A stretch of 64,000 bases of DNA, taken from assembly GCF_000621705.1 (NCBI RefSeq), contig NZ_JHXO01000001.1:620001-684000 (forward strand), read 5' to 3'. A program made the translations under genes and the position numbers. The notes under the pieces were generated by a model, which made no database searches, was not told where the DNA came from, and saw only the letters and a program-made list of their open reading frames with translations. Each line of letters begins with the position of its first letter. Positions within the stretch are counted from its first letter, which is position 1. Positions 7,647 to 17,620 of the stretch are shown one piece after another. This DNA comes from Prolixibacter bellariivorans ATCC BAA-1284. Lineage in GTDB: Bacteria > Bacteroidota > Bacteroidia > Bacteroidales > Prolixibacteraceae.

Positions 7647-9782
7647 ATGGAAATCCGGAAAACCATACTAACCCGATTTAGCCTGTTTTACGTGGCTGCG
7701 ATACTTTTTGCCCTCCTTCTGATGGGCAATATTTTTATCATTCAGCAGGATAAGAGCTGGGATCAGAAAGGTCAGCGGCTTAACGTAAAAGAGGTGACGA
7801 TTCCTGCCCGGCGTGGTGATATCTGCGCCGACGACGGGAGGCCTCTGGCTACGTCGGTTCCGTATTATGAGTTGCGGATGGACTTGGCGGCACCCGGGGT
7901 GAAGGCGGTTTTCAATGCGAAAGTTGATTCACTGGCCTGGTGCCTGTCTCACTTTTTCAAGGATAAATCGGAAGCGGTTTACCGGAATGAGTTACGTTCG
8001 GCTTATCGCCAGGGAGCACGCTACCATTTGCTTAATCCACGCAAAGTGAATTACCTGGAACTGCAAAAAATTGAGAAGTTTCCCATTTTGCGGCGTGGGC
8101 GAAACCGGGGTGGTTTAATTGCTGAACAGGAAAATATGCGGGTTTATCCTTTCGGGAATATGGCCACGCGCACGTTAGGCCGGATGAGTAGCACGGTGTA
8201 TGGTGGTACACACGGTAGCGTAGGTTATTATGGACTGGAAGAAGCGTATGAAAGCTACCTCAAAGGTGAAGACGGTCTGGCTTTGAAACGGAATATGTCT
8301 GGACGATGGTTGTATGTAAGTAAGGAAGACCCGCAGGATGGTTACAACCTGATTACAACTATCGATGTGAATTTTCAGGATATGCTGATGCATGCCCTGA
8401 AGAAGGAGATGGTGAAGAGTCGGGCTAAATATGGGACGGCTGTATTGATGGATGTGAAAACCGGAGATATTAAGGCGATTGCTAACTATGGCCGGGACGG
8501 AGACGGTGATTTGGTTGAGGGCTACCAGAATTATGCCATAGGAAATTCCGGAAATGCAGAGCCAGGTTCGACCTTTAAACTGGTGTCGTTAATGGCGGCG
8601 CTGGAGGATGGGAAAGTGGATACGTCTACGATAGTTGACACCGGTAATGGTGTTTGGAAGTACAAAGATCGCACGGTTTACGACAGCGACTGGCGACATG
8701 GCGGACATGGAAAAATTAACATGAAGCAGGTTTTCGAGTATTCTTCCAATGTTGGGGTTGCCAAAATAATTACGAAGGCTTATGCCGGGCACGAAAAAGA
8801 GTTTGTCGATCGGATATACAGCTTTGGCTTGAATCGCCCGGTCGATTTAGGCATCAAAGGTGAAGCAAAACCATTCATCAAGTATCCGGGCGGAGGTAAT
8901 GGCTGGTCGGGCGTAACGCTGGCCTGGATGTCGTTTGGGTACGAGCTGAAATTGACGCCTTTGCAAATGCTGACATTTTATAATGCAGTTGCCAACAATG
9001 GACGTATGGTGGAGCCACGGCTGGTTAAAGCGATTGAGCGAAATGGACGGGTTGTCAAGCAGTTTAAAACGAAGGTGATAAATCCGAAAATTTGTTCTTC
9101 CGAAACGCTCAGTAAAGTTCATGACATGCTGAGGGGAGTGGTGGAATATGGAACAGCCAAATCGTTAAATACCCCCAATTACGAGATTGCCGGAAAAACC
9201 GGTACGGCCCAGGTGGCTAATCAAAGTGAAGGATATTTCCATGCTTCTGGACGAATTTACCAGGCGTCTTTTGTCGGTTATTTCCCGGCCGATAAGCCGC
9301 GCTATTCGTGCATCGTGGTTATCAATGGTCCCAAAGGAGCTTATTATGGCGGCTCGGTAGCAGGTCCGGTTTTCCGGGCAATATCAGATAACGTGTATGC
9401 GAGTGATTTGCGGATGCACGATGATTTGGACATTTCGGCTTTCGCCGGAAAACAGGATTATCCCGGAGAGGTTTCGGGTAAGCGAAAAGATTTGGAGGAA
9501 GTGCTGGACGATGCCGATTTACTGCATGGTTGGTTTCACGGTAGTAGCGAATGGGCTGAAATGGATACCACCAATAACGATGTGGAACTGGAGCCGCTTC
9601 AGGTTGTTCCGGGTGAAATGCCTAAGGTAACCGGAATGGGCGCATCGGATGCTGTTTATCTGTTGGAAAACAGGGGGCTGCGTGTTTCAATAACCGGACG
9701 GGGGAAGGTGGTCGCTCAATCGATAAAGGCTGGCACCAAATATCGCACCGGTCAATCAGTGGTTTTAAGATTAAGAGAGTAA
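7647..9782 (+). CDS. ftsI: Division-specific transpeptidase FtsI (PBP3) with C-terminal PASTA domain
   Basis: Class B penicillin-binding protein of 711 residues that crosslinks septal peptidoglycan with FtsW. Order: cytoplasmic tail and one transmembrane segment (about 12-33), pedestal domain beginning PARRGDI, then transpeptidase motifs STFK (about 308-311, nucleophile Ser), SSN (about 366-368) and KTG (about 517-519). A single PASTA domain ends the protein (about 655-711, MPKVTGMGASDAVYLL). An in-frame TTG at 7644 directly precedes the chosen ATG at 7647. The stop is immediately followed by the murE ATG, with no gap. An insertion rich in acidic residues (about 590-650) separates the catalytic and PASTA domains. 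Confidence 0.95.
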   Translation: MEIRKTILTRFSLFYVAAILFALLLMGNIFIIQQDKSWDQKGQRLNVKEVTIPARRGDICADDGRPLATSVPYYELRMDLAAPGVKAVFNAKVDSLAWCLSHFFKDKSEAVYRNELRSAYRQGARYHLLNPRKVNYLELQKIEKFPILRRGRNRGGLIAEQENMRVYPFGNMATRTLGRMSSTVYGGTHGSVGYYGLEEAYESYLKGEDGLALKRNMSGRWLYVSKEDPQDGYNLITTIDVNFQDMLMHALKKEMVKSRAKYGTAVLMDVKTGDIKAIANYGRDGDGDLVEGYQNYAIGNSGNAEPGSTFKLVSLMAALEDGKVDTSTIVDTGNGVWKYKDRTVYDSDWRHGGHGKINMKQVFEYSSNVGVAKIITKAYAGHEKEFVDRIYSFGLNRPVDLGIKGEAKPFIKYPGGGNGWSGVTLAWMSFGYELKLTPLQMLTFYNAVANNGRMVEPRLVKAIERNGRVVKQFKTKVINPKICSSETLSKVHDMLRGVVEYGTAKSLNTPNYEIAGKTGTAQVANQSEGYFHASGRIYQASFVGYFPADKPRYSCIVVINGPKGAYYGGSVAGPVFRAISDNVYASDLRMHDDLDISAFAGKQDYPGEVSGKRKDLEEVLDDADLLHGWFHGSSEWAEMDTTNNDVELEPLQVVPGEMPKVTGMGASDAVYLLENRGLRVSITGRGKVVAQSIKAGTKYRTGQSVVLRLRE

Positions 9783-11249
9783 ATGAAGAATTTAAACGAA
9801 ATATTGTCTGGATTAAGCGGACTGGAAGTGACGGGATCTAAGGATATCTCGGTTACCGGAGTCGCTTTTGATTCACGTAAAGTGGAACCGGGATTTTTGT
9901 TTGTTGCCGTTCCCGGAACACAGGTGGATGGCCATCAGTTTATTGATAGTGCCATCGCTGACGGGGCAGTGGCAATTGTTTGTGAAACGATGCCGGAAAA
10001 GCCAAGTCCGGATGTGACATGGATTCAATGCGAAAATTCGGCCTTGACACTGGGTGAAGTTGCTTCCCGGTTTTTCGGGGAACCTTCAGCACAAATGAAG
10101 GTGGTAGGCGTAACCGGTACAAACGGTAAGACCACCATTGCTACGTTGCTGTATCAGCTGTTCGGAATGCTCGGTTACAAAACAGGTTTGCTGTCGACCA
10201 TTTGCAATTATGTGGATGATAAAAAACGGCCTTCGACACATACCACACCCGATCCGGTTCAGATTCATGAATTGATGGCGGAGATGGTGGCGGTTGGCTG
10301 TAATTATTGTTTTATGGAAGTCAGTTCACATGCCATTCATCAGCAACGTATTGCTGGTATTCAGTTTGATGGCGGAATTTTTACGAACCTGACGCACGAT
10401 CATCTCGACTATCATAAAACATTCATCGAATACCGTAACGCCAAAAAGTTGTTCTTCGATGGATTGAACAAAGGATCTTTCGCTCTGACGAATGCCGACG
10501 ATAAAAACGGTATGGTGATGCTTCAAAATACAGCTGCTCAAAAATTGACATACTCCATGCGTTCGCTGGCCGATTTTCGGGTAAAAGTGCTGGAAAGTCA
10601 TTTCGATGGCATGTTGTTGAGTGTTGATGGAACGGAAGTTTGGTCGCATTTCGTTGGTAATTTCAACGCCATGAATTTACTGGCGGTATATGGTACGGCT
10701 GTTTCGCTTGGCGCGGAAAAAGTGGAAGTATTGCAGCAAATGAGTCTGCTGAAGTCGGTTGATGGTCGTTTCGAAATTATTCGATCTCCGCTGGGCGTTT
10801 TTGCCATCGTCGATTATGCGCATACGCCCGATGCGCTGAAGAATGTGCTTTCATCGATTAACGAAATTCGTACCCGGAACGAAACGCTTTTCACGGTAGT
10901 GGGAGCCGGTGGCGATCGGGATAAGACGAAACGTCCGGAAATGGCCCAGGAAGCCGCGTCAGCCAGCGACCGCGTTGTGCTAACGGCTGACAATCCGCGT
11001 TCAGAGGACCCGGAGGAAATTATTGCGGATATGATGAAGGGTGTGGAAGCGCACCAAAGAAATAAAGTGCTGGCCATTTCGAACCGAAAAGAGGCAATTC
11101 GCACAGCGGCCATGATGGCCCGGCCGGGCGATATTATCCTGGTGGCCGGAAAAGGACACGAAACATACCAGGAAATTAAAGGTGTAAAACATCATTTCGA
11201 TGATCGCGAAGTTATTCGGGAAATATTCGGTGTAACCGGACAAAACTAA
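9783..11249 (+). CDS. murE: UDP-MurNAc-tripeptide synthetase MurE (meso-DAP type)
   Basis: A 488-residue cytoplasmic Mur ligase adding the third residue of the stem peptide. The P-loop TGTNGKTT is at 111-118, and the probable carbamylated Lys region is EYRNAKK (216-222). The specificity motif DNPR at 403-406 marks meso-diaminopimelate as substrate, as in E. coli MurE, rather than lysine. It begins on the base after the ftsI stop and precedes mraY by 6 bp. Confidence 0.96.
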   Translation: MKNLNEILSGLSGLEVTGSKDISVTGVAFDSRKVEPGFLFVAVPGTQVDGHQFIDSAIADGAVAIVCETMPEKPSPDVTWIQCENSALTLGEVASRFFGEPSAQMKVVGVTGTNGKTTIATLLYQLFGMLGYKTGLLSTICNYVDDKKRPSTHTTPDPVQIHELMAEMVAVGCNYCFMEVSSHAIHQQRIAGIQFDGGIFTNLTHDHLDYHKTFIEYRNAKKLFFDGLNKGSFALTNADDKNGMVMLQNTAAQKLTYSMRSLADFRVKVLESHFDGMLLSVDGTEVWSHFVGNFNAMNLLAVYGTAVSLGAEKVEVLQQMSLLKSVDGRFEIIRSPLGVFAIVDYAHTPDALKNVLSSINEIRTRNETLFTVVGAGGDRDKTKRPEMAQEAASASDRVVLTADNPRSEDPEEIIADMMKGVEAHQRNKVLAISNRKEAIRTAAMMARPGDIILVAGKGHETYQEIKGVKHHFDDREVIREIFGVTGQN

Positions 11250-11255
11250 TTTGAT

Positions 11256-12506
11256 ATGCTCTATTACCTGTTTAAATATCTTGAATCGCTGAATTTTCCC
11301 GGTGCGGGGATGTTCGAATATCTTTCGTTCCGGTCGGCACTGGCAATTATTACAGCCTTGCTATTTTCCACTTTCGTGGGAAAGAAAATCATCCGCATTT
11401 TGCAACGCCAGCAAATTGGGGAGGAGATTCGCGACTTAGGACTGGAAGGGCAGCTGCAAAAGAGAGGAACGCCTACCATGGGCGGGATTATTATCCTGTC
11501 GTCGTTGCTGGTACCGACACTTTTGTTTGCGAAACTGGATAATGTGTACATCCTTCTGATGATCATTACCACAGTTTGGCTCGGAATCATCGGTTTTGTT
11601 GACGATTACATCAAGGTTTTTCTGAAAGACAAAGAAGGACTGGCTGGTAAGTTCAAAATTCTGGGACAGGTGTCTCTGGGATTGATTGTTGCAGCCACGC
11701 TTTATTTCAGTAAAGATGTCGTGATTCGCGAAAGGGTAACGAATCCTAACGGGCAGGTAAAGACGGAGATTTTGGTAAATAGCATGACCGGTGAGCAGGA
11801 AGTTCGTCAGGTAACCCGCGATGTAAAATCGACTAAAACCACCATCCCGTTTGTGAAAAATCACGAATTCAATTATAAGTGGCTGGTTTGGTTCATGGGG
11901 AATAAGGCTTCCGAGTGGGGCTGGATTGTGTATGCGCTGGTCATCATTTTCATTATAACGGCTGTATCGAATGGAGCGAATCTCACCGATGGTCTGGACG
12001 GACTGGCGACGGGAACTTCCGCGATTAGCGGAACGACGCTCGGGGTGTTTGCCTACCTCAGTGGTAACCTGATATATGCCGATTACTTGAATATCATGTA
12101 TATCCCGCAGGTCGGTGAACTGACGGTCTTTATGGCGGCCTTCATTGGTGCGGCGATTGGATTTCTCTGGTACAACTCTTTCCCCGCACAGGTTTTTATG
12201 GGCGATACGGGAAGTCTGGCCATGGGAGGCATTTTGGCAGTGTTTGCCATTATCGTTCGGAAGGAAATTCTGATTCCGCTGTTGTGCGGTGTTTTCCTCG
12301 TCGAAAACCTGTCGGTGATGATTCAGGTTTCTTATTTCAAGTATACTAAAAAGAAATACGGTGAAGGGCGCCGGGTATTCCTGATGTCGCCGCTTCATCA
12401 TCATTACCAGAAAAAAGGTATTCCTGAAGCCAAAATCGTTACGCGGTTTTGGATTATTGGGATTTTACTGGCTGTACTGACCGTGGCAACTTTGAAAATG
12501 CGTTAA
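11256..12506 (+). CDS. mraY: Phospho-MurNAc-pentapeptide transferase MraY
   Basis: Polytopic membrane enzyme of 416 residues making lipid I from UDP-MurNAc-pentapeptide and undecaprenyl phosphate. Catalytic signatures are FVDDYIKV (about 110-117), [10 protein letters not shown] (about 244-253), [13 protein letters not shown] (about 313-325) and the C-terminal [11 protein letters not shown]. The protein is about 55 residues longer than E. coli MraY: a hydrophilic insert at roughly 152-200 ([17 protein letters not shown] and onward) sits between two membrane segments. I recall a similar insert in other Bacteroidota MraY proteins. Confidence 0.95.
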   Translation: MLYYLFKYLESLNFPGAGMFEYLSFRSALAIITALLFSTFVGKKIIRILQRQQIGEEIRDLGLEGQLQKRGTPTMGGIIILSSLLVPTLLFAKLDNVYILLMIITTVWLGIIGFVDDYIKVFLKDKEGLAGKFKILGQVSLGLIVAATLYFSKDVVIRERVTNPNGQVKTEILVNSMTGEQEVRQVTRDVKSTKTTIPFVKNHEFNYKWLVWFMGNKASEWGWIVYALVIIFIITAVSNGANLTDGLDGLATGTSAISGTTLGVFAYLSGNLIYADYLNIMYIPQVGELTVFMAAFIGAAIGFLWYNSFPAQVFMGDTGSLAMGGILAVFAIIVRKEILIPLLCGVFLVENLSVMIQVSYFKYTKKKYGEGRRVFLMSPLHHHYQKKGIPEAKIVTRFWIIGILLAVLTVATLKMR

Positions 12507-12508
12507 TC

Positions 12509-13849
12509 ATGGCCCGGAAAAAACTGGTCATATTGGGCGCAGGCGAGAGCGGAATCGGTTCTGCTATTCTCGGTCAGAAAAAGGGTTTTGATGTATTCGT
12601 TTCGGATAGTGGAACGATTAAAAATAAATACAAAAGCGTTCTTTACGAGAATGGAATCCGGTGGGAGGAAAAGCAGCATACCGAGGCTGAAATCCTATCG
12701 GCTGATTTGGTGATGAAAAGTCCGGGTATTCCAGAAAAAGTACCGTTGGTGCAGAAGCTTATGGAAAAGGGAGTGCCGGTCATCTCGGAGATCGAATTTG
12801 CCGGAAGGTACACGCAGGCAAAAACCATCTGCATTACCGGAAGTAACGGGAAAACAACCACTACGCTGCTCATTTACGATATGATGAAACGAGCGGGACT
12901 GAATGTGGGCGTTGCCGGTAACATGGGAAAAAGTTTTGCCTGGCAGGTGGCCGAGGAAGATTTCGATCTGTATGTGATTGAGCTTTCCAGTTTTCAGTTA
13001 GACGGGATGTATGAATTCCGCGCCGATGTGGCAATTTTGCTGAACATTACTCCCGATCATCTGGACCGCTACGATTACGAGATGCAGAATTACGTAGATT
13101 CGAAGTTCCGCATTTTGCAGAATCAGCGGCCGGAAGATTATTTCATCTATTGTGCCGATGACGAGGTCATTACATCCGAAATTGAAAAGCGGGAGATCGA
13201 TGCACAAATGATTCCATTCTCCATAAAAAACAAACTGGCCTTTGGGGCCTGGATTGAAAATAACGAACTAAAAGTTAGCATTAATCATAATTCATTCGCA
13301 ATGTCCATATTCGATTTGGCTTTACAGGGAAAACACAACACGTACAACAGCATGGCGGCAGGCTTGTCGGGAGTCGTTTTCCGGTTACGAAAAGAGAAGA
13401 TTCGCCAGTGTCTCACCGACTTTCAGGGAGTGGAGCACCGGCTCGAACGCTTCATCAAAGTACATGGTATCGAATTCATCAACGATTCGAAGGCCACCAA
13501 TATCAATTCTACCTGGTATGCGCTGGAAAGCATGAGTACGCAGGTGGTATGGATTGTTGGCGGTGTTGATAAAGGCAATGACTATTCGATGTTGTACGAT
13601 TTGGTCAAAACCAAGGTGAAAGCCATTGTTTGCCTCGGGAAAGATAACCGGAAAATAATCGAGGCGTTCGACTGCATTGTGAAGGATATTATTGATACTG
13701 ATAATATGGAAGAAGCGGTTCGGAATTCATATTTCCTTGCCGGTGAAGGCGACACCGTTTTGTTGTCTCCGGCTTGTGCCAGCTTCGACCTGTTTCAGAA
13801 TTATGAAGAACGCGGCCAGATGTTTAAGCAGGTCGTACGAAACTTATAA
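12509..13849 (+). CDS. murD: UDP-MurNAc-L-alanine:D-glutamate ligase MurD
   Basis: A 446-residue Mur ligase adding D-Glu. It has the N-terminal Rossmann-like VILGAGESGIGSA (7-19), the P-loop GSNGKTTT (111-118), and the C-terminal DSKATN block used for substrate binding. The open frame extends 20 codons upstream into mraY, but the ATG at 12509, 2 bp after the mraY stop, gives the conserved MARKKLVILGAG start and is preferred. Confidence 0.95.
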   Translation: MARKKLVILGAGESGIGSAILGQKKGFDVFVSDSGTIKNKYKSVLYENGIRWEEKQHTEAEILSADLVMKSPGIPEKVPLVQKLMEKGVPVISEIEFAGRYTQAKTICITGSNGKTTTTLLIYDMMKRAGLNVGVAGNMGKSFAWQVAEEDFDLYVIELSSFQLDGMYEFRADVAILLNITPDHLDRYDYEMQNYVDSKFRILQNQRPEDYFIYCADDEVITSEIEKREIDAQMIPFSIKNKLAFGAWIENNELKVSINHNSFAMSIFDLALQGKHNTYNSMAAGLSGVVFRLRKEKIRQCLTDFQGVEHRLERFIKVHGIEFINDSKATNINSTWYALESMSTQVVWIVGGVDKGNDYSMLYDLVKTKVKAIVCLGKDNRKIIEAFDCIVKDIIDTDNMEEAVRNSYFLAGEGDTVLLSPACASFDLFQNYEERGQMFKQVVRNL

Positions 13850-13861
13850 CGGGATTGTAAG

Positions 13862-15088
13862 ATGGGATTTGGCATTTATCGGAAATATTTCAAAGGCGAT
13901 AACATCATCTGGATGGTGCTGGTAGCACTCTCCATTGCTTCTATGCTGATTATTTACAGCTCGACGGGAGCACTGGCTTTTCGTGTAGCAGGCGGAAATA
14001 CCGCTCACTACCTGATTCGCCAGACGTTGATGCACTTGCTCGGATTTGGAATTATCCTGGTAATGGTCAATATTATTCCCGTTAAGTTTTACAACCGGAC
14101 AGCGAATTTAGGTATGCTAACTGCGTTCTTTTTCATCATCATGGGATTGGTTTTTGGCCGGGCCAGTGGTGGAACAGGGCGTACTCTGCCGCTTGGGTTT
14201 ATTTCTTTCCAGCCAGCCGAGTTGGCAAAAGTGGCTTTGGTTATATGGGTGTCCCGAATTCTGGCCAACAATCAAACCAGTAAGGAGAGCCTGAAAAAAG
14301 CGTTTGGCAAAACACTGTTGGGGGCAGCCGCCATTTGCGCCCCGATTGCCGTAGCAGATTTTTCAACTGCCGGGTTGCTTTTTACCACGGTGGTCATCAT
14401 GATGTTTGTCGGACGGGTGCCTTTAAAATACATGATGTTACTTGCTATGGCCGGAGTAGCGTTGGTCGCAATGCTGTATTTCATAGCGCCGCATCTTCCC
14501 GATGGCGGTCGTTCCGGTCGTATCAAAACGGTGCGGGCCCGAATCGAACGCTATATACATGGCGATAAACGTTCCGAGAAAGGATTAACGCAGGCCGACT
14601 TTGCGAAGATCGCCATTCACCGCGGTGGATTTGGCGGTGTAGGTACCGGAAACAGTACGGTAAGTAACTTCATGAGTGCAGCGTACAACGACTTTGTTTA
14701 TTCCATTATTGTTGAGGAATATGGAATGTTTGGCGGAGGCGTTATCTTGTTATTCTACATCATGTTGCTAACTCGGGGAGGAATCTTGCTGAAGAAGAGT
14801 AACCGGACATTCCCGGCTTTTTTGGCTACCGGAATAACGGTGCTACTGTTTCTGCAGGCCATGATTAATATGGGAGTATCGGTGGGCATTTTACCTGTAA
14901 CCGGACAACCGTTGCCATGGATAAGCTGGGGAGGAACATCCCAGCTGTTTACGGCGATTGCTTTTGGACTATTGCTGAGCGTGAGCTCTCAAAATAATAA
15001 AGAACGGCGGGAGGAAATTGAACATAAATTCCACTCGACGGAAGATCTGCCCGATGAGGATGTACAATTGAGAGAAGAGACCGTGTAA
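13862..15088 (+). CDS. ftsW: Septal glycosyltransferase FtsW (SEDS family)
   Basis: A 408-residue SEDS-family membrane protein with about ten hydrophobic segments, the polymerase partner of FtsI at the septum. Family marks include FQPAELAKVALV (about 119-130), the large periplasmic loop region with VGTGNSTVSNFMSAAYNDFVYSI, and PLPWISWGGTSQL (about 347-359). Its position between murD and murG, and an FtsI gene in the same cluster, favour FtsW over its elongation paralog RodA. Confidence 0.95.
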   Translation: MGFGIYRKYFKGDNIIWMVLVALSIASMLIIYSSTGALAFRVAGGNTAHYLIRQTLMHLLGFGIILVMVNIIPVKFYNRTANLGMLTAFFFIIMGLVFGRASGGTGRTLPLGFISFQPAELAKVALVIWVSRILANNQTSKESLKKAFGKTLLGAAAICAPIAVADFSTAGLLFTTVVIMMFVGRVPLKYMMLLAMAGVALVAMLYFIAPHLPDGGRSGRIKTVRARIERYIHGDKRSEKGLTQADFAKIAIHRGGFGGVGTGNSTVSNFMSAAYNDFVYSIIVEEYGMFGGGVILLFYIMLLTRGGILLKKSNRTFPAFLATGITVLLFLQAMINMGVSVGILPVTGQPLPWISWGGTSQLFTAIAFGLLLSVSSQNNKERREEIEHKFHSTEDLPDEDVQLREETV

Positions 15089-15125
15089 TATCCTGTCGGG
15101 AATAAGTTTTTTGAATCAGAAGAAA

Positions 15126-16238
15126 ATGAAAACATACAAATTCATCATTAGCGGAGGCGGAACCGGCGGACATATTTTCCCTGCCATATCCATTGCCGAC
15201 GGACTGAAAGAACGTTATCCTGATTGTGAGATTTTGTTCGTGGGGGCAGAACACAAGATGGAAATGGAGAAGGTTCCGGCGGCGGGATATGCTATCGAAG
15301 GTTTGCCTGTGGCTGGTTTTCACCGGGGCGAGATATGGCGCAACCTTTCGTTCCCATTTAAGCTGCTTCGTTCGATGATGAAGGCCCGTAAAATTGTCAC
15401 TTCTTTTCGCCCCGATTGTGTCATCGGAGTGGGTGGTTATGCTAGTGGACCGGTGCTTCGGGTGGCCACCAACAAGGGACTGCCAACGGTTATTCAGGAG
15501 CAGAACTCTTTTGCGGGCGTGACGAATAAAATTTTGGCACGTAAGGTCGATAAGATTTGCGTTGCCTACGATAAAATGGAGCGATTCTTTCCGGCCCCAA
15601 AGATTGTTTTTACCGGAAATCCGATACGGAGCAATCTGGTGGAAGGGAAGAAGAATATTGAGGAGGCGATGGAATTTTTTCAGTTGGAAGAAAACAAATC
15701 GGTTCTGTTGATTGTCGGTGGAAGTTTGGGAGCCCGTTCCATCAACGACAGTTTGATGGCGCAGTTTGATGCATTGAAAGAATCCGGAATACAGGTGATC
15801 TGGCAGACCGGAAAATTCTATTATAAATCCATCAGCGAAAAGCTGGAAGGGAAACTTCCCGGCCATATTCACCTGATGGAATTCATCCCGCGAATGGATT
15901 TGGCTTACGCAGTGGCTGATTTGGTCATCTCACGAGCTGGCGCGGGAACGATCTCTGAACTTTGTCTGGTGGGCAAACCGTCCATCCTGGTTCCGTCGCC
16001 CAATGTGGCAGAGGATCATCAGACCCGAAACGCCATGGCGTTGGTAGAAAAAGAAGCGGCCGTATTGGTTAAAGACAGCAAAGCAAAAGAGAAACTGGTT
16101 CCTGAGGCTTTGAAGTTGATCACTGACAAGCCCCAACTGGAAAAACTGGCAGCGAACAGTACAAAAATGGCTTTGCCCAATGCGACCCGCGATATTGTAG
16201 AGGTTATTGCTGAATTGCTCGAAAAACGAGAATCATGA
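15126..16238 (+). CDS. murG: UDP-GlcNAc:lipid I GlcNAc transferase MurG
   Basis: A GT28-family peripheral membrane glycosyltransferase of 370 residues that makes lipid II. The N-terminal GGGTGGH loop (10-16) binds lipid I, and the second half has SRAGAGTISEL and PNVAEDHQTRNA, matching the nucleotide-sugar site. An upstream in-frame TTG at 15111 is possible, but the ATG at 15126 yields the standard start. The stop overlaps murC by 4 nt (ATGA). Confidence 0.95.
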   Translation: MKTYKFIISGGGTGGHIFPAISIADGLKERYPDCEILFVGAEHKMEMEKVPAAGYAIEGLPVAGFHRGEIWRNLSFPFKLLRSMMKARKIVTSFRPDCVIGVGGYASGPVLRVATNKGLPTVIQEQNSFAGVTNKILARKVDKICVAYDKMERFFPAPKIVFTGNPIRSNLVEGKKNIEEAMEFFQLEENKSVLLIVGGSLGARSINDSLMAQFDALKESGIQVIWQTGKFYYKSISEKLEGKLPGHIHLMEFIPRMDLAYAVADLVISRAGAGTISELCLVGKPSILVPSPNVAEDHQTRNAMALVEKEAAVLVKDSKAKEKLVPEALKLITDKPQLEKLAANSTKMALPNATRDIVEVIAELLEKRES

Positions 16239-17620
16239 ATCTGGAGAAGGTACATAGGGTTTATCTGCTCGGTATCGGAGGCATTGGAATGAGTGCCCTG
16301 GCCCGTTATTTCCGTTTTCACGGGAAAAGGGTAGAAGGATACGACCGTACCGAAACGGAACTGACCCAAGAGTTGGTTGAGGAAGGAATTTATGTCCATT
16401 ATGAGGCCGATCTGAGATATGTACCGCCGTTTAACGATTTAGATAACACACTGGTCGTCTATACACCGGCCATTCCTGAGTCGAACATCGAGTTGCAGTT
16501 CTTCCGGAAAACCGGAACGGCAATGTACAAGCGTTCGCAGATACTGGGTATAATCGCAGCCGAGAGTCAGTGTGTAGCGGTAAGCGGAACGCACGGCAAA
16601 ACTTCGGTGACAACGATGACGGCACATCTGCTACATCAATCATCTGTTGGTTGTACATCCTTTATGGGAGGAATTTCGAGGAATTACCATACCAATCTCA
16701 TTCTTCCTGAAAAGGAAACCAATGTGGTGGTGGCTGAAGCCGATGAATTTGACCGATCGTTTTTGCGGTTGTTCCCGCAGCGGGCAGTGATTACATCAAT
16801 CGATCCGGATCACCTGGATATTTACGGTGAGTTTTCACATCTGCTCGATGCATTCAAAAGTTTTGTCGCGCAGGTGAACAAAGGCGGTGAAGTATTGTAC
16901 AAAAAGGGACTTCCGGTAGAAACCGACTGGAATGAAGAGGCTCAGTTCTACACATATTCCATCAAAGGGAAGGCCGATTTTTATGGGACGAATATCCGGG
17001 TGGAAGACGGAGCTTACCATTTCGATTTGGTGACACCTTTCGGTGAATTTACAGATTTGCGACTGGCTTACCCGGGACTGATGAATGTGGAGAATGCGGT
17101 TGCTGCTTGCGGATTGGCTTTGCTTTCCGGTGTTAGCGGTGATGAAATTCGGGAAGCGTTAGCCAGCTATTTGGGCGTTGTCCGCCGTTTCGACATTCGC
17201 TTTCGCGGAAAAGAGACGGTTTACATCGATGATTATGCACACCATCCGAAGGAGTTGGAGGCGACCATTCATTCGGTTCAGGATATGTTTCCAGATAAAA
17301 AGGTGACCGGCATTTTCCAGCCGCATCTTTATTCCCGGACAAGGGATTTGGCAGAAGACTTCGCCGCGAGTTTGAGTTTGCTGGATGAATTGATTCTGTT
17401 GGATATATATCCGGCACGGGAAGAACCGATTCCGGGTGTGGATTCGCGATTAATATTCGAAAAAGTAGCGATAAAAGACAAAATACTTTGCAGCAAAGAG
17501 GATTTACCCGAAGTCGTTGAGAAGCTTGAACCAGGCGTTTTGCTGACGCTGGGGGCCGGCGATATTGATCAATGGGTAGAACCGATTGTGGAAGTATTGA
17601 AGAAGAAAGAAGATGTTTAA
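16235..17620 (+). CDS. murC: UDP-MurNAc:L-alanine ligase MurC
   Basis: A 461-residue Mur ligase adding L-Ala to UDP-MurNAc. It has the N-terminal LLGIGGIGMSALA (11-23), the P-loop GTHGKTS (118-124), the central DEFDRSFL/DPDHLDIYG segments, and the C-terminal DDYAHHPKE motif that separates MurC from the other ligases. It overlaps murG by 4 nt and ftsQ by 8 nt, so murG-murC-ftsQ are translationally coupled. Confidence 0.96.
   Translation: MNLEKVHRVYLLGIGGIGMSALARYFRFHGKRVEGYDRTETELTQELVEEGIYVHYEADLRYVPPFNDLDNTLVVYTPAIPESNIELQFFRKTGTAMYKRSQILGIIAAESQCVAVSGTHGKTSVTTMTAHLLHQSSVGCTSFMGGISRNYHTNLILPEKETNVVVAEADEFDRSFLRLFPQRAVITSIDPDHLDIYGEFSHLLDAFKSFVAQVNKGGEVLYKKGLPVETDWNEEAQFYTYSIKGKADFYGTNIRVEDGAYHFDLVTPFGEFTDLRLAYPGLMNVENAVAACGLALLSGVSGDEIREALASYLGVVRRFDIRFRGKETVYIDDYAHHPKELEATIHSVQDMFPDKKVTGIFQPHLYSRTRDLAEDFAASLSLLDELILLDIYPAREEPIPGVDSRLIFEKVAIKDKILCSKEDLPEVVEKLEPGVLLTLGAGDIDQWVEPIVEVLKKKEDV

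Noticed and set aside
11436-12404. 322-codon antisense open frame over mraY
   Set aside because: Low-complexity basic/His/Gln-rich product with no family; shadow of mraY.
14949-15872. 307-codon antisense open frame over ftsW end and murG
   Set aside because: No domain and spans two real genes; shadow.
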